Notes under the pieces: generated by a model
The model's input: only the letters and a program-made list of their open reading frames with translations
Told to the model about the DNA's origin: nothing
The model's database searches: none
Translations under genes and position numbers: made by a program
NCBI GenBank assembly: GCA_026214975.1
Contig: CM047807.1
Span: 65,203,824 to 65,267,823 of the forward strand
DNA: 64,000 nucleotides
DNA from: Gentiana macrophylla
Taxonomy: Eukaryota > Streptophyta > Magnoliopsida > Gentianales > Gentianaceae
Direction: 5' to 3'
Part shown: positions 22,606 through 34,229 of the stretch, piece by piece
How the letters are laid out: every line of letters starts with the position of its first letter
Numbering within the stretch: the stretch's first letter is position 1

Positions 22606-23681
22606 ATGTCAAAGAAGGATGAGGTTCATATTAGAACCAAATCAGTGTAAGAGGATATATTCATCGACTATAACTCCACTGAGTTGGCCATTAATATTGG
22701 ACGAAGAATCAGACGGTTTGCTGGGCTAGAAGGTGTTATGAACAGAAGATTGGAATGAATCTCTTATGTCAATGTGTTGGAATTCTGGAAAAACATTGTC
22801 ATACATGAAGGTAGAGAGGCCTTCACTGCAACTGTTAATTGAAGAGAGATTGAAATATCTTTAGACCTACTGAGAGAGGTATTTAGATTTGCACATGGAA
22901 ACAATGCACCCACCAATCCAGAAGCAATGAATCCACCAAGAATGAAGTTTGTGGATTCAATAAACACAGATGATTCAATTGCTTCAAATATGGGCATCAA
23001 TGTGAGGTATATTGGTTATGAGTACAACCTGCTGAGCATGTTGATGATCAGCAGACTGTGGATTCAGATGAAGAAAAGATCACTGATATTAGTGAGCCTA
23101 ATGTCAGTTATGAGGATTCAATTCAATATCAAGACTGGATTGACACTGAGGACACTCTAACCAAGGCAGGAAACATTCTAAGAAGGATTTCTGATTTAAG
23201 GGAATTTCAAAAAGAGAATATGGATGTATTCCCTGAACAAGTTGTTGTGGCACAGGTGGTACAGGTTCTTGATCTACAAATAGCACCTGGACAAAGGTTG
23301 GAACAGGAGGTACATGTTGCTGAGTCTCAAACAGCAACTGGACAAAGGTTGGAACTATCTTTGGGTTTGGAGGAAACCCCTGCTGTTGTTGTTGAACAGG
23401 ATGCTGTAGTGGAGCCTACTTGAGACAAGACCACTGTAGGGAAAGATGGTCAGCAGACTGCTGTTATTGATGAGGATGAGTAGCTGCTGGACTATGACTA
23501 TAGTGATGAGGAGTTTCAAGTGCCTGAAGAAGAAGCTATTGATGATGAACCTCAACAGGCATTTGTACCAGTTTTTGAAGAGCATGCTATTGATCTCATT
23601 CTAGAGGAATTCCAAGGACCTAACCCTGCTGGAAGGGATTTGAGCTATGCCATGGTTATCAGCAGACAGAGGCAACAATAC
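22606..23681 (+). pseudogene. Copia A additional ORF (aORF), N-terminal part
   Basis: Starts at ATG 22606 in the plant-like context acaacaATGTC (MSKKDEVHIRTKSV). Early in-frame stops (22648 and near 22755) break it. The conserved N-terminal module includes VLEFWKNIVIHEGREAF and EISLDLLREVFRFA (about 22775-22895). A similar pattern occurs in the copia B and C aORFs and in the 'putative plant transposon protein' domain (family comparison from memory). An acidic, Q- and V-rich region follows (23058-23423). Copia B is inserted after 23681. The protein continues at 46696 and 54349. I see no membrane segment, so an envelope role is not supported. Confidence 0.65.
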
Positions 23682-25434
23682 TGTTGGAAATAAAATTTAT
23701 GTTTTGATGATAATTCATCTTATTTGTTAAAATATTATCTTAACCCCAATTGATGAAGTGCTTTCAAGCCAAATTGTGTTATAGTGGAAAGCTAAAAGAT
23801 GTCCAGAACTGAATGTATAAGTTTTACTAGAGTCTGATATTTGTATAGGTTACATCAGACAAGCACTGTAATTGTTAGTGTGTCGTAAAACTAAAAACTG
23901 AAAATCATTTAGAAAACTGGAAATCATCGAGACAAGCAAACAGACTCAGAATACACCTACATGAAACTGAAGAAGGTAAGTTTGCTGAGAGTTACAGACT
24001 CGGTTGGCTTATCTAAAAAATCGAAGAACTGAGAGTTCAAACTCAGTTATTGCAGAATGAAGAACTGAGGGTTCAAACTCAGTTATGAAGATTACAAGTC
24101 GAGACTGTAAAGTTAGACTTCAGGCAAGATTGTGGTGACCTGAACTAACTTTATAGATCTTGTATGAAGACCTAAGGATCATAAGGACAATGAATTCTTA
24201 GATGATAATGAATCATGGTGTACTCTGATTAAGTCAATTATGATCAGATGAAAACTGGAGTATAGATATTTGAAGAAGAGTAAAATCTCAGTTAATGCTT
24301 CAAGTCAGTTAGGAAACTGATAAAAGAAAACCCAATACAAAACTGATAAGGAAACTCAGTTTTATAAGTTAGCCATCCAACAAACTGATCGTACAGTCGA
24401 ACGTTGTAAAGAAAGCAATTTCATTGGATGAAATACTGACACAGCAGAATGGTCAGAAAATATAGCCGTTGCAAGATAGACGTTGATACAATTCAAATTG
24501 AAGCCCGATGAACGTTGGACTTCACACTATAAATAGAAGACTTTGCACCAACAACAAAATATATAGAACGCAGCATATACAAGAATCAACAAGCAATTTT
24601 GTGCATCGATCTATTCTATTCGAATTGCTATCATCTCGAACTATAACAACATCATATCTAGTATTTCTTCAAGTGTTCAAGCTACAAAGAATTTATCAAG
24701 AATCCAACACCTTGAAGAACCACAAACAAGAATCAACTTATTGATTCTCAGTCCAACCTTGATTCTACATCAAAGGTTTTAGACTGTGAAACAAACATTG
24801 AAGGTTTCGCCAAGGACAGTTGTGACAAGCAGTCGGGTAGACTGTGTTTGTGGTGGTAGCTGGTGAAGATGGAATACTACCCTCTAAGGACCAGTGGTTC
24901 AAGCATTTGAAGAACAGCAATTCTACCTGTTCTACAACTGTTTAGATAGTGAAGCTAGGGATTAGCCAAGGACTATTGTTTATAACTTTTTGTAACAGTT
25001 CACCTCAAGAAGTTCTAGTGGAATTTTCCTCCGCACCATAGGAGAAGAGAGGACGTACAAGATTACACCACCTGGAACCTCTATAATATCCGCCTTATTT
25101 ACTTTACACATTTATTTATTTATTCAGCATTTACTTACAGCATTGTGATACCTGATTGTTATACTCCTCACAATCACAACTGACATTCAATCAGAATTCA
25201 GTTCACAACACTCAGTTTTCATAATAGAATAACAAGATCAAGAAAATGGCTAAAATCATATCCGCTGTCGGTTGACTCAGTTTCAGCTTAAGTCAGTTTG
25301 ACTTAATCTCAGCTTTGTCATCTTAACTCCACACAATTTTTTAACTGAACATTAATTTTCTTTAAATCCAGTTTTAGGGACAAGTTTATTCACCCCCCCT
25401 CTAAACTTGTGTTAGCCTTTCCAAGGGACCAATA
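23682..25434 (+). repeat. 5' LTR of copia B
   Basis: 1753 bp, partner of 44945-46695. It ends CCAATA instead of CCAACA. TATA box at 24528, U5 conserved block about 24830-25090, CACCCCCCC tract near 25391. Confidence 0.93.
24528..24535 (+). promoter_or_regulatory. TATA box, copia B 5' LTR
   Basis: TATAAATA in the context cacactataaatagaaga. The match in the 3' LTR is at 45781-45788. Confidence 0.68.
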
Positions 25435-25436
25435 AT

Positions 25437-25449
25437 TGGTATCGGAGCA
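25437..25449 (+). promoter_or_regulatory. Primer binding site of copia B
   Basis: TGGTATCGGAGCA starts two bases after the LTR and matches the initiator tRNA-Met site TGGTATCAGAGC apart from one base. Confidence 0.78.
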
Positions 25450-25553
25450 GTGTTTCTTTAACAAGATATCATTTTCTCTTTATCTCCTCTAGTTGTACTT
25501 ATTTGAAAGCTCAGTTTTCCAGTTAATCTACTGTCAGTCTTCACTCACTCACA

Positions 25554-27285
25554 ATGGATAACAATCAATATGCAAGACAAATGCTTATGTGCAACATGGA
25601 CAGATTTGACGAATATAAACGTCGTATGCAGGCATTTCTAGCAGCTACTCGTGATGAAATGATGGATGTACTCACTGATGGACCAATTCAAATCACTCAT
25701 ATGCAAACTGTTGGTGGAGAGCAAGTTCGAGTTGTAAAACCCAAATCCGAATGAACTAGTGATGATCGCAAGCGAAACAATCTCAACAATGTTGCCATGG
25801 ACTTTATCCACAGAACTCTTGACTGCAACATGTACTTGAAGGTGAAAGAATGCACAACTGCCAAAGAAATATGGGACAAACTTCACTTAGTTTGTGAAGG
25901 AACAGATTCAATCGAGGAAAATAAAATTACTGTTGCAAAACGAAAGTTTGAGAATTTCAAGATGAAATATGGAAAAACCATTGACCAAATGGAGACAAGA
26001 TTCAGTGCTATCATGGATGAACTAGATCTACTTATTACCAATGTGCTGGAAGATGTAGGTCACTGCTATGGAAGAATCTAGGAGACTTGATGTAGAAGAT
26101 TCATTCAAGATCTTTTCAGATCTGAAAGCGTATGAATTCAGTGAAGATTTCACAACCACAGCTGCAATAATCAAAGCTCTGGAAGAACCAAAGACCACAG
26201 CACTTGCAGCAGCATCAAATGAGATTCAAGAAAACTCATCTAACAATTTTCATGAATTGGATGAAATAGAAGAACAAATGGCTCTAACGATGAAAAGAAT
26301 TCGAAGAATGAAAAGTGGACACCCAGTCACTCAAAAGTTCATCAAAAGACTCTGAGAAAGAAAAGACGATGAATAACTTTGTTTCAATCAAGAAGAAACC
26401 AGGACATTATAAAGTCAATGTCCTGTCTTCGATCAAGAAAACTCCACCAAGAAGAGTTGGTAGAAGAGCACTCCTGCTTTGGAGATGAATCGACATGAAC
26501 CGGTATCGAAAGAGTATCGATGACACAACTTTAATGGCACACATGGAAGATCCAAATGAGGTATGTGAATCAAACTCTAAATACTCTTCAGCTCAGATTT
26601 CCATGATAAATGCATGTTCTTCATTCACGACTCCAATCGAAAAAATGTAGAATTAGAAGAAACACTTGATGAATTGATGAATCAGCTAGTAACCATACAA
26701 GCTGGTTATGAATCAATCAAAGCTGAGAAAGAAAGTCTAATTCTTGAAGTTGAAAGATTGAAGTCTGAACTAAAAATGTTGAAACTGACTAAAACTGACA
26801 AAGAAAAGATTCAAAGAAGAAAGAATCGAATCGCTTACTCAATCAAGTTCAATTCTTCGGATTGAAATCGTGAAAACCATATGGAGACAAAATCGGTTTA
26901 GGATTTGATACACAAAGAATCTTCAAAGAATGGAACTAGCAAAGCTGTTGGGCCTAGTACCAAAACTGGTATTAAGTTTGTAGCTGAGCAACTTCCACAA
27001 ACGGAGAAAATTGCTGAACCAGTAAAGCAAGTATCACATAGGATAAATCAGTTTTCTAAGAAGACAACTGCATCTACCAACAAAGGTAAATCAATTGGTA
27101 GATCAGCCGTATCCAATGGAAACCAAAACGGCAAATCAATTGCCAGATCAACAAAAACCAATGAAGTCAGGAACCAGAAAAATTACAATCAAAATAAATC
27201 CAAGAATGTCAATCATTCAAAGATTCACACATTTAGGGGGAAAGGAAGATTATATCCCACTGATGATGATTGGAATTATAACTGA
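25554..27285 (+). pseudogene. gag: Copia B gag with coiled-coil tail, broken
   Basis: Starts at ATG 25554 (MDNNQYARQMLMC). An in-frame TGA at 25752-25754 interrupts it; the same frame then continues (RKRNNLNNVAMDFIH, CTTAKEIWDKLHLVCEGTDS). The tryptophan usual at this place suggests TGG changed to TGA. Later parts (KIFSDLKAYEFSEDF, about 26100) are in another frame. Zinc-knuckle remains (KKPGHYK near 26393) lack their cysteines in frame. Coiled coil at 26614-26865 (AEKESLILEVERLKSELKML), then a basic tail to 27285. Collinear with copia A gag throughout. Confidence 0.82.
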
Positions 27286-27977
27286 ATTTGTTAATAAAAC
27301 TGATAATGACAATCATTCCTGACCGAAAACTTATCACAAGTTTCAGTCCAAAACTTAGCAGAGGACTAATCTCGCTTCAAAGATAAGTCACGATACTAAG
27401 GTCAATCGGACCTCAATCATGAAGGAATGATGGTTATCACTCTAGCTTTAATAACAGAAATCAACATGGAAACAAATTTCAGTCAGAAGATTTGAGAAAT
27501 CATATAAATAAGACACAGTCCAAACATAGATACTATAGGAGTGTGGCTTACATACATGAAAACAAGTGCAACAATATCCGAAGAATCCCAAAGGATATAT
27601 TCCCGAGTTGTACTTGAAATCGACCCCATGGACCCAAACCGAGTTGGGTACCTAAAACTTCTAATTTTCATTGCAGATATATATGGTACTTTGACAATGG
27701 TTGCTCTAGACATATGACAAAGAGCGAAGATTGTCTCAGTAATTTTATTGCAAATGATGGACCAAAAGTCAATTTTGGAAGTAAAGATAAACCTGGTTAC
27801 ACAAGAGGTTTTGGCACCATAATCAGAAATGGGCTTACAATCAAGAATGTATCTTATGTAGAAGGACTACACTACAATCTACTCAGCACAAGTCAATTTC
27901 GTGATATGGGATACAAAGTTACTTTTGATAAAGAATTCTGCGTTGTCATCGAATCGGCTTATCAAAAGTCGTCCTAG
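27286..27977 (+). pseudogene. Copia B gag-pro linker and protease
   Basis: A degenerate linker up to about 27640 is followed by SWVPK and, in the same frame, WYFDNGCSRHMT (27690-27720). The catalytic Asp is kept, but the D-S-G triad reads D-N-G, which should weaken or abolish protease activity if the read is right. The conserved middle (GYTRGFGTIIRNGLTIKNVS, then LLSTSQFRDMGYKVTF) is open. A frame change near 27955 separates it from integrase. Confidence 0.8.
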
Positions 27978-27997
27978 CCGGAAGAAGAAAGGAAAAC

Positions 27998-28849
27998 ATG
28001 TATGTGGTAGATTGGACAACTGCCGTTGCTGAAACTTGTTTGCTCGTGCATACCAAAGCAGAAATCAGTTTGCTATGGCACAAGAAACTGAGTCATCTCA
28101 ATTTTGATGACATCAACACACTTGTTAAAAAGCAGCTAGTCATTGGACTACCAGAAATATCATATAAGAAGGACAGCTTATGTGATGCATGTCAACAAGG
28201 AAAACAAACAAAAGCAAATTTCAAGACCAAGTCTCAGCATTCAACAACCAGACATCTAGAATTGCTACACATGGACTTATTTGGACCTATTACACCAATT
28301 AGTATCAGTGGAAAGAAATATACATTGGTGGTACTAGAAGATTTTTCAAGATATACTTGGGTAATCTTTCTAACCAAGAAAAGTGAAACCAAGAAAAAGC
28401 TCACAGAACTTCTCAAGAGACTTCAGAATCAGAAAGGAGTTTTAGTTGTGAAGATAAGATCTGATAAAGGAACTGAATTCCTCAACAGTGTGATTATTGA
28501 ATATTGTGAAGAAAATGGTGTCTTACACCAACATGCTGCCACAGGAACACCACAAGAAAATGGTGTAGCTGAAAGAAGAAACAGAACACTCAAAGAAGCT
28601 GGGAGGACTATGATCTGTAAAGCTAAACTACCTGAAAGATATTTGGCAGAAGCAGTTAACACAGCTTGTTACACTCAGAACAGAGCTCCCATGAACAAGA
28701 GACATGAGAAGACTCCTTATGAAATTTGGAATGGAAGAAAACCAAATGTTTCATACTTTCATGCTTTTGGAAGCAAACGTTTCATACAGAATAATGGAAA
28801 AGATCAACTTCACGTTTTCAACCCAAAGTCGATGAAGGAATTTTCCTAG
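27998..28849 (+). CDS. Copia B integrase
   Basis: An open frame of 283 codons, the longest intact domain of this element. The HHCC zinc region has LWHKKLSHLNF and CDACQQGKQTKA (residues about 28-70). The rve core has the first Asp in LLHMDLFGP (about residue 92), the second in KIRSDKGTEF (about 153) and Glu in PQENGVAERRNRTLKEAGR (about 188). The C-terminal part has RAPMNKRHEKTPYEIWNGRK. It would insert element DNA into the genome. It ends at TAG after a frame change, with GYSSVKESF-like sequence beyond. Confidence 0.9.
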   Translation: MYVVDWTTAVAETCLLVHTKAEISLLWHKKLSHLNFDDINTLVKKQLVIGLPEISYKKDSLCDACQQGKQTKANFKTKSQHSTTRHLELLHMDLFGPITPISISGKKYTLVVLEDFSRYTWVIFLTKKSETKKKLTELLKRLQNQKGVLVVKIRSDKGTEFLNSVIIEYCEENGVLHQHAATGTPQENGVAERRNRTLKEAGRTMICKAKLPERYLAEAVNTACYTQNRAPMNKRHEKTPYEIWNGRKPNVSYFHAFGSKRFIQNNGKDQLHVFNPKSMKEFS

Positions 28850-29927
28850 GATATTCAAGTGTCAAAGAAAGCTTTTAGAGTACTAAATAAAAGGACACTC
28901 AAGCATGAAGAATCAATACATGTAGTATTTGATGAACCAAACTTCCTGGTGAAACAATCAAGACCGACTGCAACTGGCTCGATCTAAGTTACCATCCACG
29001 CCGTAAGCGATTTCGATTGACGTTGGAAGAATACAAATTTCAGAATGTTCAGATCAAGATCAGCCTCAGTTCCCAATTGCTCAACAACTTGAACAACTTC
29101 ATTCAGATTCAGTTGAACAAGTTCAAGAACCAGTTCTTGAAGAATCGGTTGAACAAAATGCAAATCAGTTGATACAAACTCACACACATCAATGGATGAG
29201 AGATCACCCTGAAGAACAAGTTATTGGTGATACTCAAGCTGGAGTTCGAACAAGACATCAACTAGATGCAATGATTGCATGCTTTCTATCTCAATCAGAA
29301 CCTAAAGAAATTGAAGAAGCCTTGAAAGATCCAGATTGGATATTAGCTATGCAAAAGAACTCAATGAATTCGAGAGAAATCAAGTATGGGAATTGGTAGA
29401 TAAACCAGTTCATGTCAATATCATTGGAACCAAATGGGTTTTCAGAAATAAACTTGATGAAGATGGGAACATTATCAAAAACAAAGCCAGACTTGTAGCC
29501 AAAGGATACTCTCAAGAAGAAGGCATAGACTTTGATGAAACTTATGCACCAGTTGCAAGACTATAAGCAATCAGACTATTTCTTGCTTATGCAGCTCACA
29601 AGAAATTCAAAGTTTATCAGATGGATGTTAAAAGTGTGTTTCCAAATGGAATTCTTGAAGAAGAAGTATATGTTCAACAACCACCCGGATTTGAAATCAA
29701 AGATCTAGCAGATAAAGTTTTCAGACTAAGGAAAGCTCTTTATGGACTTAAACAAGCACCAAGAGCTTGGTACGAAACTCTATCTCAGTTTCTAGTGGAT
29801 AATGGATTTATCAAAGGAACAATAGACCAAACCTTATTCAGGATGAAGAATGGAGAAGATACTCTACTTGTTCAAATTTAAGTTGATGATATCATTTTTG
29901 GATCAGAAAATGAACAGTTATGTGAGA
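28850..29927 (+). pseudogene. pol: Copia B integrase end and reverse transcriptase, first half
   Basis: Continues with VLNKRTLKHEESIHVVF, an acidic and Q-rich linker, then HQWMRDHPEEQVIGDT (29190) and RT motifs [18 protein letters not shown] and [24 protein letters not shown] at 29563 falls in RLxAIRLF. At 29879-29881 the catalytic motif QIYVDD reads QI-stop-VDD, with TAA in place of a Tyr codon. Copia C is inserted 46 bp later, after the duplicated tgaga (29923-29927). Confidence 0.87.
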
Positions 29928-31327
29928 TGTTGGTCCCAGAGAAGGGTAAAACTATAGTCAGAGGGGGGGGGGGTGAATGACTATAGTGGAGTTTCAAAAA
30001 CTTTTCTTTTATTTAAAAGCTTTTGGGCAGCGGATAAGTCCCTTCTTACTATGTTGTTTTCAAATCAGTTTAGACAATCACATGAATAAGTTATGATGTA
30101 GGCAAATTAAATAAATGCTGTAAAGAATATTGCAGAAATTAAATTGACACAAGGCTTATAGTGGTTCAGGGTGGTGTAATCCCTTAATCCACTCTTCTCC
30201 TGTGATGATCGGAGGAATTCACTATTGTTTTCACAGATACAATAGTATGATTGTCCTTGGCTTCCCAAGCTTCACAATCTACAAGACTATCACTCCTTGA
30301 CTGCAACAGCTTCAGAGATTCAGTCTTCCTTTTTGCTGCTCCTTAAGATTAAAATCCTTCAACAAATTATCACAGTTCAACTCCTTCTCGATTGCCACCG
30401 ATTCATTGTTTCATTTGATATGAATGTGATTCACACACTTGCTTGATCAATCTCGATTCTGTGTATGACTTTGTAGCTCGATATTTGAGTTGATCACTAG
30501 ATGTATCGTTGTAAGTTCGGAGAAGGCTTTCAAATTGACAGAGTTTCGGTTTCTTTCTTTTTTTTATCGTTATTTTTCTTTTTACTCACAATGCCTTCTA
30601 TTTATAGCCTTGAATAACCTTGGTTTTGAAATTCCGTCCGTTGGCTATATTAATGAGGAATAATCCTTTTTTATTCTTGATTCCCCTTAATTGCATTCTC
30701 CTTGATTTCAAATGATCCGATTCTTTCTTCAAACGTATAGCGAGAAAATCCGTCCTTGATTGATCCTCTATTGATTGTGCATTTAATGCATGATCTTCTC
30801 ATATCTTCAACATATATCGAATCGATCGTAAGTGTTACTTCGCCGTTTTCAGAATGGTCGAGTGAGCCTTCTGACTTAGCCGTTAGTTCTTTCTTCGCCG
30901 TTTTGGCTTTGCCGAAAGTCAGTTTACTCAGCCGATTCACTGTTTTCTTCTTTGTTTTAGTTTCAGGAGAATCTTTATACTTCACTGATCCTTGATTTTG
31001 TTGAGACCAGTGTACACCATATTTGAATATTGAGTTTCATCACTTGAAACATAACTAAGACTTATCCAAGGTCATCACAGTCTTCCTTGGTTATAAGTCA
31101 GACCATAATGTCTTCATTGCTTCTCTGCTGGTGTTTGGCTGGCTTCACTTTGCCGAATATCTGTTTTTGCTTTGCCTTCCTACCAACTAGGACAATACTT
31201 GTCTGACTCAACTTATACAACATGTCAGACTCTAAGTAAAGACTTATACAGAGAATTCTAACTTATTTCAGGCTTGCTATAACAGCTGGTATGGCCATCA
31301 TCAAAATATAATAAAATGTTCCTAACA
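29928..31327 (-). repeat. 3' LTR of copia C (left copy)
   Basis: 1400 bp, partner of 39603-41010. A run of G near 29965-29976, longer than in the partner (39645-39650), is the complement of the C tract seen in all Sire LTRs here. TATA box at 30599-30606 (minus). Several CAG/CTG sites of the partner read CG here. Confidence 0.93.
30599..30606 (-). promoter_or_regulatory. TATA box, copia C LTR
   Basis: TATAAATA on the minus strand (ggctataaatagaaggc). The matching box is at 40278-40285 in the 5' LTR, where it would drive the element. Confidence 0.65.
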
Positions 31328-31345
31328 ATTTCCCCTTTTTTGATG
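31328..31345 (-). promoter_or_regulatory. Polypurine tract of copia C
   Basis: On the minus strand the sequence reads ATCATCAAAAAAGGGGAAAT directly before the LTR. The ATCATCA...GGGGAAAT arrangement is shared with copia A and B. Confidence 0.78.
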
Positions 31346-31537
31346 ATTCCAAAACCCTCATAAGCCTGAACATAAGTAATCAAAATTTTTCATAATAAAC
31401 AACAGAATACAACTCAACAGTTTTATTCATCCATCATAGGGCAATAAGATATTGCATCTTTTTATTTAAAGTGCAAAGGCAAATGATAAAATCAAATTGA
31501 ATTAAGGCATAGGTAACAGGTTTACTTCTTTATTTCT

Positions 31538-33545
31538 TCAATCCTGATGCCCGCCTTTGCTGCCCTTTCCCTTTTCACTGGAGCTCTTTGCTGCCCTTTC
31601 CCTTTCCACTGGAGCTCTCAGGCTTTGAGTCTCCTTCCCCCTTTTTGGCAACATCAAACGTGCTTCAAGGTCCGCAATTGTCGCTTGATTCGGGGAGAGG
31701 GCCATACTTTTCTCCAAGATTTTGTTGTTGGCCTCACCAACTCTCATTAGAAAGTCCAGCTGCTTGCCAGAATGCTCCATTATCTCATCCAGATGCTGAA
31801 TTTGTTGAGTGTGTGTATTGAGAGTGTCCACCAATGGCTTGAGATTGTTGTCATTTGTCTCAACAAGGAACTCAAGATTGGTTTGGACATGATGAGGGAT
31901 GAGTTGTTGTAAGTTGCAATGTAAATTTCCTTGTCTCTCCATGACCTCATCTTGGATCTTGATATGGTGAGAGAGCCTCAATCTTGTGATTGAAGGAGGT
32001 TGCTTCACTCCTTAAGGCATTCTTCAGTTTTGCTCATTGTAATATTGCCTTTCCATGTCCACAATGAGGGGTTGAATGTCTAGATTGAAGACTCTCTCTG
32101 GATCAATTTCTTCCGTGCCACATGGACATCCTCTTCATCCCCATCAGCCATTCTCAACATCTTTACCTTGCTTCTTCTCATTTTCCACTTCAATTTCTTT
32201 CTTTTTTCTTCTTCTTCCTCTTCCTTCTCATTTTGTGCTTCTTCTTCCTTTTCTTCCATCTGCTCTTGTTGAGTGTGGATCGCTTCATCAACCACTGCTC
32301 TCTTGGGCAATTGTGGGGGAGTTGACAAGTTCGACTGAGTGAGCTTTATCAGCTGGCTCACTTAGCTGGTTGTCAACTTTGCCTGTGCTTTTGAAAAGCA
32401 CTTCTTGGAGAGTCAGTTCATCATCAGAAATCCCCAAATCTTCTTGAATTGCTTCAAGATTTCCTCCTTCTGAGCGTTCATCCTCTTCCTCATGTATCTC
32501 CTCATCTTCAGATGAAGTGATTCTATATCCTTCTTCACCTTCCTCTAGGTAGGTGATTTCCTCTTGTTGCTTTTCTTCTTCTGTTTCTGTGTCTTCACTG
32601 ATTGTCACAGAGTCAATTAAGTTGCTGGTTCCCGGCAGAGAGATGTTTTCATGCACTGTCTGGGATCTGATTCTTCGTCCCACTCCTGATCTACTGCCTT
32701 CTGGCTGCTTTCTTTTGCTCTCAGCTATGGGTTTGGGCTTCATGGAAGCCTTGATGTAAGTGAACATCGTCTTTGACTTGTGTAGGGACTGCAGATTTGT
32801 GGGTTTCACCTTGAATGCGTTGAACAGGTGTTGAAGAGGGAACCCGTATGATTTCTTTTCCTAGAAATCACCTTTCTTCCGCAAACCCCTGCTTGGTGTC
32901 AGAATTGAAAGGTCAAATTCCTTTCTATCCGATCCTTTAGTCTATTGAATACAAAAGTTGCCCAATCGAATTTGTCTTTGCGTTAAGTAGATGATGGCCA
33001 TCAATCTGATCCGAACCTCAGTCAGGTTTTCCATGGATCCTTTTCTTCCTTTGATATTCTTGGTGATGACTGGTGCAAACTCGGCAAACGGAAGTTTGAG
33101 TGTTGATCTAGGTAGATTGTATGTTTTGCTGTTTTTCCTCGGATTTTTGGCTATCTCAGCCCAGAATTTTGTGATGTCGATCTGCACAAACTTGACATTG
33201 TGTGGGCCTATCATTGGTAATTGTAGGAACCTATTGAGAAGTCCAGGCGTGATGACTATCTCTTTCCCAAAAATTGAACTTTTATGCGATCGACCTCGCT
33301 TTTCTTTGTCTTTGGCACAAACATGGCATTTTTCCGAGAATGCGATCAGTTTTCATAGCGATTCCCGTAATTGGGGTTTAGAAACGTCATTAGCCCCAAA
33401 TTTGTACAAAGAATCGTCCAAGCGTTGAGCTTTTGCATCATTATCACAAAACGATAGATAGTGTTCAGGTTTGAAAAACGAACCAGTGATGATTGATTTT
33501 TCATAGTATTTTTCAAAGGGGAGAAATTGTGGAAGATGAGGCCAT
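31538..33545 (-). pseudogene. Copia C additional ORF (aORF)
   Basis: The first ATG after the candidate TATA box is at 33545 (tcaATGGCC, MASSSTIS). With several frame changes the product shows an N-terminal module (EIVITPGLLNRFLQLP, then ITKFWAEIAKNPRKNSK, then LPFAEFAPVITK; about 33300-33040). Its look is that of the 'putative plant transposon protein' domain. An acidic region follows (32809-32288, many E), then a K/E-rich segment (32361-32080, EEEEEEKRKKLKWKMRRSK). A coiled-coil-like C-terminal part runs at 32008-31538 and ends with a basic tail. Function unknown. No signal peptide or membrane helix is seen. Confidence 0.62.
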
Positions 33546-33655
33546 TGATAGTAGATAGATGTTTAGGAAGAAGTTTTTCAAGTTTTCAAAGATAATCGAG
33601 ATTGGGTTTGTAATTTGCAAGAGAGAGTAAAGATTTATGAAAATCTCTGAGTCTG

Positions 33656-33914
33656 TTTATATAGTGTGATTTGAGTAGTGTGAACGTGGTTTGAATATGG
33701 AAGGATTTTGTGACATAATGGCGTGATTTTGTGTATGTAAATTGCGATATTCGAGTGGAATGGGGAGTGGTTTGAGGTAAGTAATGATAGAGCCGGGAAG
33801 CAAAGGAGTTAATAATTCGAAAAATAATATAATTACCTCCATGATCATAAATTGATCTCCACGTGTGTAATCTTTAACAGAATAATCCTCCATAATTGCC
33901 TTATTCTCCACGTG
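33656..33914 (-). promoter_or_regulatory. Candidate internal promoter upstream of copia C aORF
   Basis: On the minus strand TATATAAA (33663-33656) lies about 110 bp before the aORF ATG. Two CACGTG G-boxes are farther upstream at 33909-33914 and 33860-33865. Together these look like a plant promoter between pol and the aORF. Activity is inferred. Confidence 0.45.
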
Positions 33915-33952
33915 TAGTTAGAATTGATTTTGTACACACTTTTAATTTATCC

Positions 33953-34048
33953 AAGTCTTTATTTCGGTGAAGTGCCTTGGCTGGTCACTTAGCCGATCTC
34001 TAAGTCTTTAGTTCGGTGAAGTGCCTTGGCTGGTCACTTAGCCGATCC
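33953..34048 (-). repeat. Two-copy tandem repeat, 49-bp period, copia C spacer
   Basis: Copies start at 33953 and 34002 with aagtcttta and contain ggtgaagtgccttggctggt and cacttagccgatc, nearly identical. They lie in the pol-aORF spacer, the same relative place as the repeats in copia A. Confidence 0.85.
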
Positions 34049-34229
34049 AATGAGTTCTTCACTGAGCTGCTCCATTTAACGGTTCCTAACAATCAGTTAA
34101 GTTATCTTCACTAGATACTAGTGTCTTACCTCTACTGACTCTGTAATGGCAAAGGTTGTACCATTGATGAAGTCACTTAGCCGATTACTCAGCTTAGCAG
34201 CTTCTTGATACTTATTCAATTTCAATCAT

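Noticed and set aside
31547..32342. Plus-strand ORFs opposite the copia C aORF
   Set aside because: Serine-, proline- and phenylalanine-rich mirror of the K/E-rich minus-strand protein; shadow frames.
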